A stretch of 64,000 nucleotides of DNA from Dictyophora rubrovolvata. Lineage: Eukaryota; Basidiomycota; Agaricomycetes; Phallales; Phallaceae. Position numbers and translations under genes: made by a program. A model generated the notes under the pieces. That model was not told where the DNA came from, made no database searches, and was given only the letters and a program-made list of their open reading frames with translations. This document shows positions 56,368 to 64,000 of the stretch, in pieces (the first letter of the stretch is position 1; every line of letters starts with the position of its first letter). Location: the NCBI GenBank assembly GCA_029959195.1, contig CP114120.1:2418001-2482000 (forward strand). Reading direction: 5' to 3'.

Positions 56368-57455
56368 ATGTTAAGTTCTCTTCAATCCTGGCTCTTCCCC
56401 CCGGCCTTGACACTCTTGTACGGGTTTACTACATCACCCTACGTTTCTCTCTCACAGATCACCACAGCCCAGCTTGCAGACAGCTCGCTGGGCGTGTTCA
56501 AAGTCCAATCCGGAACAATGCACCCTGTTGTTCCCGGACCAAACAGGAATGAATCCGCTTGGGAGGCGGTGTATCCTGCAGGGAGCTATAACCCCAACGG
56601 TGCTATTCGAGGGGGATTTGGTTTCTATCTTGAAGGTCCCGAGTTCTTCGCGCAACGACTATCCACAGCGAATGAAGTACTCACAAGTTATTCCGTCATG
56701 TTCGAATCGGATTGGGATTGGGTGGAAGGAGGGAAACTTCCTGGACAATGTAGAATTTATCTAAACAAAAGCAACTTTCCTGTTCCTGACTTTAACTTTT
56801 GCAGTTGGTGGTGTCGGCAATTCGTCATATCATTGCTCGGGTGGTCGGCAATTCGACAGAACGGACTGCTTTGATCTCCGTCTCATGTGGCGGTACGTAT
56901 ACGGTCGGATATTCATTAATTAAACTCTCTCATCCAGTTATACCTATCAGTGCTGGTGGGCTCGGAGAAATTTACGCTTATCTCCCACTAACAGAGGTCA
57001 ACGCACATGTCTTAATGGATGTTCCACCGAAAACTATCGAGAATCCGGATTATGGCTTTTCTGTTGGTCGGGGTGCTTGGACTTTTCAGGCTGGCGCGTG
57101 GAACACTGTTGCTGAACGTATAAAACTGAACAAACCAGGAAAAAACGATGGTATTTTTCAATCTTTTTATGATATCTTTGATTTTTTAAAGCTTTCTCTC
57201 TCTAGGTGTTTTACAGGTGTGGGTAAATGGGACAATGGTCATAGATGTTGAAGGACTGGAATTCCGCAACTCGTCTGATTCTGTTTTCCAAGGAATGCAC
57301 TTTCAAACTTTCTTCGGAGGTAATCTAACAATTCTAGAATGCTCTTGGAAGTTATACCTAAAGCTGTGGATTTTATAGGAAGCACTTCTGCTTATGCAAC
57401 GCCCAAAGACCAGAAAGCTTGGTTTACCGACATATCAGGCGCGATTCTTGGCTGA
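56368..57455 (+). CDS. Secreted polysaccharide lyase, PL14-like
   Basis: Likely cleaves uronate-containing glycans by beta-elimination outside the cell. It starts MLSSLQSWLFPPALTLLYGFTTSPYVSLSQI, a signal-peptide-like stretch. Then ESAWEAVYPAGSYNPNGAIRGGFGFYLEGPEFFAQRLSTANEVLTSYSVMFESDWDWVEGGKLPGQ. An intron (GTAGAA...TTTGCAG) joins to FGGVGNSSYHCSGGRQFDRTDCFDLRLMWR. Then GEIYAYLPL, DYGFSVGRGAWTFQAGAWNTVAERIKLN, LQVWVNGTMVIDVEGLEFRNSSDSVFQGMHFQTFFGGSTSAYATPKDQKAWFTDISG. This beta-jelly-roll order matches agaricomycete PL14-type proteins. Four short introns keep frame, so it looks functional. The precise substrate (glucuronan, alginate-like) is unknown. Confidence 0.8.
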
Positions 57456-58469
57456 AGCCATACGTTATTCTTGATTAGTCCACTATTATATTAATGTATT
57501 GAGATATGGAACAATCTTACGTATATTTTTCGAACTATCATAATACCTATTTATCATAGTAATACCGAAGACCATGAGGCGTTGAGATTGAGACATTGGG
57601 AGAATATCGGCGCCGTGACACTCAACATGAGCGGTGGGTTCATCCCTATAAGCTCCATGGTCTTAAGAAGCTCGTCGTCAATGACGGTGATATGGAGATA
57701 GGGTACACCGACAACGGGGCGTCCTCCCGAACTCCGTACTTCACTATAGTGGCCACCCATGACATGTGTTTAGTAGCTTATGAGCATCTCCAGTTCTTCT
57801 TTTATTTTCAGCATTTCAAACTGATTTATTATTATTCCAAAGCTATTTTCAAAAAGAAAGTAAAAATGTTCGAATTGTAGCCATTAACCGCTGTAACTAT
57901 CCCGGATCTACTATACCTTTTTTCATCTGAGCTTGGAATAGTCCATAGGGGATCCGAGGGGCAGAAAGATCCTTGGCTAAATGCTCGTGGGCACAAAATC
58001 GCGAGCCTTGTGGTATCTTTTATCCATAAAGAAATATACCACCTGTTTTAGACAGACAGGGTGGTGTGATCCTTGAAATTTCTTGGTCGGACTCGGGGAG
58101 ATGAATGCCACCATAGCTGCTTCCTTCAAATATTCGTTTAATTATGCCAGAGCACTGATTTTGCATGGTATGTGCCTCATCGTCATTATCTAGTAGGCTC
58201 GTTGTGCCAATATCGTTATCTCTGAACAAACCTTGACAGAAGGTACACCGATGGTGCTAGGATTGTCTATGCCCGAGAAGAACTGGGTGCCGTTCTTGGA
58301 CCAAAGCATCCTTCTTGAGCTTCGCTTTGCCAGTGCTCGTGAAGAAACGCGGCCTGGAGCCCGTGAGAGCAAATTACGTAACCCGACAATTTCACCCACC
58401 TCCCTCCGTGAGTAAAGCTTTGCCAGTTCACTTTATGAACCGTTGCTCATAAGGACTAATGGTAGACGA
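57456..58469. other. Intergenic stretch
   Basis: About 1 kb. Overlapping minus-strand frames at 58020-58229 and 58190-58399 have no ATG-to-stop gene that splices, and neither is recognised. Confidence 0.4.
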
Positions 58470-60095
58470 ATGGAGGAACCACAACTACAGACAAATGAAG
58501 CCACAAGTCTTGTAGACTTTCTTGCCTCAAAAGCGGACGATCCGTCAATCTTCTCCACACCGCAAGCGTCGTCCTACCTCAGTTACTTAACATCCTTGCC
58601 TTTACCGTCTCTTCTCGCTGAACCACAAGCCCTTGTCGATGAATCGAACGCTTCAACATCACAATTAACAGCTCTCTGCAATCAGGAGTACTCAACCTTT
58701 CTTTCTTTACACGGCGCCTGCTCCAAGCTATCAGACACGCTAGAGTCTTTCGCTTCATCACTTGACTCACTTCTCGGGGCCATACCGGGCTTAGAATCTG
58801 AAACTCGAGAATTTTCTGAATCTACGAAAATAATTCAAGCCTCTCGCAAGAAGGCGTCCTTGGTTTTAGAACAACACGATAAATTACTTGATATCCTCCA
58901 AATACCCCAGTTGATCGATACCTGCGTCAGGAATGGCTATTATTCGGAAGCCATGGATCTCTCTGCGCAATCCTCGGCTTTGCTAAAACGCTTTCCTACT
59001 ATCCCTGTGGTTATCGACGTCGCTTTCGAATCGGAACAGGCTATCAAACTAATGTCGATGCAATTGTTGGCCATGTTGCGTGAACCGGCAAAGTTACCAG
59101 CCTTATTTAAGTCGGTAAACTTTCTTCGGAAATTAGGAATTTTGGACGAGGAAGAACTAGCTCTTACGTTCTTGTCAAGTCGGGCGGTTAACCTCGAACA
59201 GATGTTCCAGACCATCGAACCACAACGATCGGACCATGCTCGATATTTGCGGAAGTATGTAGACATTTTCCGGGAGGGCGTTTACGATGTCATCACTCAA
59301 TATACCTCCATTTTTCTCGATCGTGTTACCGACAATTCAGATTTATACGTCAGTCTGGCGGATTTGTTGCATAAGTTTGCAAATTTGCAGGTTATGCGAC
59401 TAATTGATATGTTGCAACAAATCGTACCATGCATCGGAGACTTCACTTCGCTTACATCCCTCCTAACTCAATTGACGTACTGCTCAACATCGTTTGCTCG
59501 TGTAGGCATGGACTTTCGAGGTTTGATAGAACGGCCGTTCACAGATGCCGTTTTACTCAATATCAAGACCTCCCTAATGACTGCCAGCAACACTTTGGCG
59601 TCTCAATTGGAAAATAACAAGGGAAAACCGATAACGCAATGGTTGATAACTTCTTCGCAGCTGGCATCACTAGAACAACTACCATCTCTGATGGCAATCC
59701 CCGTTCATTCACCCCCTTCAGTATTATTGACCTACCCACCTCTGGCCGTATATATCAACTCCATCCTTTCCGCATTCAATTCTTTGCGTTTATTAGCCCC
59801 AATATCCATATACTCCTCGATTCATGATATTTTGGATGATTCCCTAGTTAAAGCAGGCAGAGCCGTCCTAGCTTTAGCCCTGACGCTGAAGTCCACAGGC
59901 AACGACGAAAAACGAAATGCACAGGTTTCACGGAAGATTATCGAGATTTATTTGCAATGCCTTGTTCCCTTTGTTCAACGCGCTCTCAGAGAGGGCGTCT
60001 ATGGCATCAAGGGAAAACGGAATAACTCTCAGGACCTTTGTTCTCTAAAAGATGAGATGGAGTCCTGTTTAGTAACGGCGCGTACGGAAGGCTGA
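58470..60095 (+). CDS. COG8: COG8, conserved oligomeric Golgi complex subunit
   Basis: Lobe B subunit of the COG tethering complex, needed for retrograde transport within the Golgi and for glycosylation. The first in-frame ATG (58470) gives MEEPQLQTNEATSLVDFLASKADDPSIFSTPQASSYLSYLTSLPLPSLLAEPQAL. Typical Dor1/Cog8 blocks follow: ALCNQEYSTFLSLHGACSKLSDTLESFASSLDSLLGAIPGLE, EQHDKLLDILQIPQLIDTCVRNGYYSEAMDLSAQSSALLKRFP, AFESEQAIKLMSMQLLAMLREPAKLPALFKSVNFLRKLG and ARYLRKYVDIFREGVYDVITQYTSIFLD. A single exon of 541 residues, unusual here since nearly every neighbour has introns. The length fits the family. Its stop lies only 26 bp from that of the convergent amidohydrolase. Confidence 0.93.
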   Translation: MEEPQLQTNEATSLVDFLASKADDPSIFSTPQASSYLSYLTSLPLPSLLAEPQALVDESNASTSQLTALCNQEYSTFLSLHGACSKLSDTLESFASSLDSLLGAIPGLESETREFSESTKIIQASRKKASLVLEQHDKLLDILQIPQLIDTCVRNGYYSEAMDLSAQSSALLKRFPTIPVVIDVAFESEQAIKLMSMQLLAMLREPAKLPALFKSVNFLRKLGILDEEELALTFLSSRAVNLEQMFQTIEPQRSDHARYLRKYVDIFREGVYDVITQYTSIFLDRVTDNSDLYVSLADLLHKFANLQVMRLIDMLQQIVPCIGDFTSLTSLLTQLTYCSTSFARVGMDFRGLIERPFTDAVLLNIKTSLMTASNTLASQLENNKGKPITQWLITSSQLASLEQLPSLMAIPVHSPPSVLLTYPPLAVYINSILSAFNSLRLLAPISIYSSIHDILDDSLVKAGRAVLALALTLKSTGNDEKRNAQVSRKIIEIYLQCLVPFVQRALREGVYGIKGKRNNSQDLCSLKDEMESCLVTARTEG

Positions 60096-60121
60096 CTTCT
60101 CTTTTTGTACTTTTACCGTAT

Positions 60122-61859
60122 CTAATGCGTTGCTACTTCTGCGCCATTCATTTTATAAACTATCCCGCTTTTCATCACGAAGCTGATGTTTGTAGCAGTA
60201 ATGGCTTTTTCAAAATCTTTCTCAGGATCCTCCTTCGTTGCAATTATATCTGCTGCCCAGCCTGGTTTAATGACTCCAAACGGCATGTCATTGTCCCCAT
60301 TTACCCTCACATCTTCTTTCAACTCTGGAAGTCGCTTGATCCTATCCGTTCCATCCTCTCCTTCCCATTGCATTCCTCTAATACACTCCCATGCGTAAAT
60401 TGTCGCTGATTGAAGAACGTCCTCGGGTTTCGCTCCAAGGCGGAACATAATTTTCATCTCTAAGGCATTGTCTCCATGCGCAAACACGCCGGTATCGCCA
60501 CCGCATGCAATTTTAAGATTTGGAACTCCCAGCGCCAGTTTGAAGGTTGCCTTCGCAGACTCCCATCGAGAAGTGTCACCAGTTCGAATGGCAGATGAGT
60601 GATAAGCAGCGAGAGTTGGAACCCAGAAAACATCCCTTTTGGCCATTTCACGAAGCTCAGATACCCCCAAAGAAGCCCCATGTTCTATAGAATTTGGGGT
60701 AATGCTCCTTAAAAGCTTTCTGGCGGTGACGTCTTCATTTAAGTGTACTGAAAGCTTAACACCCAACTGATCCGCTGTTTGCTTTATTTCTTGCAGTTCG
60801 TCGGATTGAAAGGTCGTTATGGCTTTTGAGGATATTCTGGAAGCCGCTGATCCCAGGCGCGACCTATAGGTATAATCTGGGGAGGGGGCATTCGTCAGTG
60901 TGATAGTCACGGAGAGTTCACAGCCAAATCACCTCCATATATCTAGGAGAAACCCCTCACAACAGAAAGCTGGTGAACAATAACACGGAACATACTTTGA
61001 TCCAATCAGCCCCTGCACCAACTTGCCTCCGAACAGCTTGCCGGCATTGACTTGGACCGTCAGCGGCTTCCGCACCGACAATTCCTTCCACACCATCTTC
61101 ATTCATATGATGAACTCCTTTTGGGCCTGGTCATATACATGTAGGTATCAGCATGGGAATTATACTTGGCAACAGCGCACGGTGATATACCGTAGCTCCC
61201 GGTTGTGGCTATTGCGCGATTTGCACAGAAGTATCGGGGTCCTGGACTGAGTGCATCGGGCCCTGACAGGCACTTGCGCAATGATATGTCAGCGTCCCCT
61301 GCACCTTCCGTTCCCAGGTCTCTGGAAGTTGGTGAGTATGTATGTGTTCGGAATAGTCCGATGCGTCCTTCATATGTAACATGAAGTGACAGCACGATGG
61401 TTGGGTCGTTACCTGACAGCAGTAAAACCAGCCATAAGGGTTCTTCTCGCATGATTTACGGCCCGTACAGTTCGTTCGACTATGCTTTCTCTCGTGACTT
61501 GGTCGTCCCAAGTTGTCTCGGTATATGGATGCAAGAAAACTGAGAAGTTGCAGCAAAAGCCTCGGAAACAGTATTCATTCCTTGATTCAAAAGCTACACG
61601 TACAGTGAACATGAGTATCCACGAATCCGGGAAAGACCGTTTGATCGCTCAAATCAATGGTATTTGTTTGTTGAAGAAAATTGGATTTCTCTTCTGCTGA
61701 AATCTCTCGGACACTTGTTATGATCCCACGCTGACGAGAGACAACAATTAGTCTGTTCAACAAAAATGAAAGCACAGTAGGGTCGAAAAGCTTTCCTGCT
61801 ATAATGCCAATTTCGTCTTCGTCCAGGATTATCGCCTGCTGGAGAGTTGACAATTGCAT
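60122..61859 (-). CDS. Metal-dependent amidohydrolase (imidazolonepropionase/prolidase-like)
   Basis: Hydrolase of the amidohydrolase superfamily, TIM-barrel type. It starts MQLSTLQQAIILDEDEIGIIAGKLFDP (61859; an upstream MDTQRLI start at 61898 is possible). The metal motif VFPGFVDTHVHCTC (HxH) comes next. Then DDQVTRESIVERTVRAVNHARRTLMAGFTAVRDLGTEGAGDADISLRKCL, GPRYFCANRAIATTGSYG, an exon with HHMNEDGVEGIVGAEAADG, FQSDELQEIKQTADQLGVKLSVHLNE (metal His), SIEHGASLGVSEL (metal His), AYHSSAIRTGD and LKIACGGDTGVFAHGDNALEM (catalytic Asp). The C-terminus is WAADIIATKEDPEKDFEKAITATNISFVMKSG. All metal ligands seen are present. Substrate unknown. It shares a 110-bp head-to-head promoter with NOG2. 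Confidence 0.85.
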
Positions 61860-61969
61860 TGCTGCGTAATGCTTACAAATCAAACGTTGTGTGTCCAAGT
61901 TGCCTATGTGACAAGTGTGACAATATTGCTTACATATGCATCATCCATTTTTTCCTCGCTCCTGCCAAA
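61860..61969. promoter_or_regulatory. Bidirectional promoter between amidohydrolase and NOG2
   Basis: Only 110 bp separate the two divergent ATGs (61859 minus, 61970 plus), so both genes must use overlapping control sequences. No clear TATA box is seen for either. Confidence 0.5.
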
Positions 61970-64000
61970 ATGGCTCCAACTAAAAAATCGCCGAATGGCT
62001 CCCCTGGCAAGGCTCGCTCGTCTTCTCAGCTCAATCTCAAACGGGTCAAGGGAGAGAACTTCTATCGAAATGCCAAGGCAGCAAGTAGACTGAAGATGAT
62101 TAATGGCGGCAAGCCAACGTACGGCCGTGATGGCAGCATTGTTAAAGCTGCTCCTTTCCAAAGCACAGAGAAGGATACAAAAATGGGACGAGTTCAACCC
62201 GATAGAAGATGGTTTGGTAAAATATGTTGACGTCCCTATCTGATTGTTGTATTCATGTCAACGCATCTTAGGCAATACCAGAGTAATATCCCAAACGGCT
62301 TTGGATCATTTCCGCACCGGTCTCCAAGATCGTGTTAATGATCCTTACTCTGTGCTATTACGTCGAAATAAGCTTCCGATGGCCTTATTGGATGACGCCG
62401 CTAATCCCAACTTACGAAAGGTATGTTGAATTTTAATGTGTTTCCTTGCCGCCTTATTGTGATGGGTCAATAGCGGTCCCATATCGTAGAGACTGAGCCT
62501 TTTGCCGATACTTTTGGGCCCAAGGCTCAAAGAAAACGACCGCGAGTAAATATAGGTTCTTTTGAAGAACTATCACAACAGATAGCGAAGGACGAATCTT
62601 CGTCGAAACCAGAACCTGTTGAAATAGCCGAGGAACCTACCCACGCAGAGTACATTGAACCGATCTACTCCAAAGGAACATCGCGACGTATTTATGGCGA
62701 ACTTTACAAAGTTATCGACTCTTCAGATGTCGTACTACATGTCCTCGACGCACGGGATCCTCTGGGCACTATGTGCAACAGTGTTCTGGATTACATACGG
62801 AAAGAGAAAGCTCATAAACAAGTAGTGCTTGTCTTGAACAAGTGCGACCTTGTTCCTGCTTGGGTTACTGTGCGTATTTCGTTTCATACACTGCCTTTCC
62901 TTTTTCCCGTCACGTCTTTTCTTCCCACGATCAACCGAGCTCTTCCTGGAGGGATGCGCGGTTACAGTCGTGGAAGAACAAATACGCCGACCAGCGTAAA
63001 GGCGAACATCGTTGTTTTGATTCATTCATCTATTATGCACCTGTCAAATAGCTAACCGACGTCGTTTTGACTCCTAGGCCCGATATATCTCTCATTTGAC
63101 ACCTCAATATCCTACCATCGCTTTTCATGCTTCTCCAAACCACTCCTTTGGCAAAGGCTCATTAATCGCATTACTCCGACAATTCTCGCAGTTACACTCA
63201 GATAAGAAGCAAATATCAATTGGATTGATTGGATACCCCAACGTCGGCAAAAGCAGTGTTATTAACACACTGAAGAAAAGCAAAGTTTGCACCGTAGCGC
63301 CCGTTCCAGGAGAAACTAAAGTAATTTTATCCCTTTTTTTCTTTTGTTTTCTGTCGTTGACGACCACTTTTTTCAGGTGTGGCAATACATAACACTGACG
63401 CGGCGTATATATTTAATCGACTGCCCGGGTATCGTCCCGTCATCCGCAGCTTCTGACAGCACTACCGCAACAGTTTTGAAAGGTGTCGTTCGTGTAGAGG
63501 CTCTACCAACACCAAGTGAACATATTCCCGCTTTATTGCAACGAGTTCGCCCTATTTATCTTTCCCGAACGTACAACACACCGCTACCAGAACTTAAAGA
63601 TGGTCAAGATACGCCTTGTTGGGATGCGGATGAATTTCTTGACAAGCTAGCACGTCAAAAGGGTCGTCTATTGAAGGGAGGTGAGCCGGATCTTGAGGGC
63701 GTAGCTAAGATAGTTCTGAATGACTGGGTTCGTGGCCGAATACCGTATTTTGTTGAGCCACCACACAAACCTTCCAATGCTATCGCTGTCGAACCAGAAC
63801 CAGACGACAAAGATTCATCAAAGTTGACCGTTGCGCAGAAGTTACGCGGTATAATTCAAAAGAATACATTCGTTAGTGAAGATATTCAGCAGGTGGAGGA
63901 AGAGGAAGAGAAAGCGACCGACGAAGAGTTTACTGGATTTGGGGATAACGGTGGCGAGGCGGATGGGAACCATGAAAATGACAGCGATGAAGGAACAGAG
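61970..64000 (+). CDS. NOG2: NOG2, nucleolar GTPase for 60S assembly (partial)
   Basis: Circularly permuted GTPase that sits on late nuclear pre-60S particles as a placeholder for the export adaptor. It starts [65 protein letters not shown]. Then [50 protein letters not shown]. The GTPase motifs are in permuted order: [10 protein letters not shown] (G4), FHASPN (G5), [17 protein letters not shown] (G1), [12 protein letters not shown] (G2) and LIDCPGIVP (G3). Four introns are seen within the window. The third is unusually long (62870-63077, 208 nt). The frame runs off the right edge in an acidic tail, so the C-terminus is missing. Confidence 0.96.

Noticed and set aside
58020-58399. Overlapping minus-strand open frames before COG8
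   Set aside because: They cannot be joined by a plausible intron and show no recognised domain.

Overview
The window looks like a chromosome segment from an agaricomycete-type basidiomycete fungus. The evidence is dense genes split by very short introns (about 49-60 nt, GT...AG, with CTNAC/CTGAC-like branch sites), eukaryotic TATA boxes, an intron in almost every gene, mushroom-style families (coiled-coil F-box protein, HNH-nuclease-like protein, PL14-like lyase, small beta-trefoil protein) and a Ty3/gypsy chromovirus. There are no operons and I see no RNA gene.

Layout. 1-12 kb is a duplicated, gene-poor accessory region. Two repeat units (A: 1-1075 and 8931-10202; B: 4057-6169 and 10203-12006) carry a two-copy lineage-specific protein (4683-5378 and 10840-11505) and remnants of a beta-trefoil gene whose intact five-exon copy is at 6688-7327. 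A second unique protein at 2883-3671 has a lipid-anchor N-terminus. A solo LTR (5717-6012) sits inside one copy of unit B only. 12-14.4 kb holds no gene that I can support.

14.5-31.2 kb is mixed. It holds a 64-residue single-zinc-finger protein, a JEN1-type carboxylate transporter, the rRNA-processing factor IMP4, an aldehyde dehydrogenase, an HNH-nuclease-like gene with two decayed relatives downstream, an unknown two-exon gene, a conserved fungal protein of unknown function and an NmrA-like oxidoreductase. Three of these genes (transporter, IMP4, unknown protein at 26311-27398) have an intron in or directly after the start codon.

32-42.7 kb is a compact block: a Bzz1-like F-BAR/C1/SH3 actin adaptor, a SAM methyltransferase, an SNM1/Artemis nuclease and an F-box protein. 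44.1-51.8 kb is a young Ty3/gypsy element with near-identical LTRs and a 5-bp target duplication. 52.5-64 kb holds a cysteine-motif protein, a degraded hAT-like patch, a secreted PL14-like polysaccharide lyase, COG8 (Golgi tethering), an amidohydrolase and the start of NOG2 (60S ribosome biogenesis), which runs off the right edge.

The housekeeping genes (IMP4, NOG2, COG8, BZZ1, SNM1/Artemis) do not form a pathway cluster. IMP4 and NOG2 both act in ribosome assembly but lie 42 kb apart. The most unusual material is the A/B duplicated locus, the start-codon introns, the zinc-finger microprotein and the hairpin-rich LTR family. All gene models with introns were spliced by eye, and exact exon borders are inferred unless stated.
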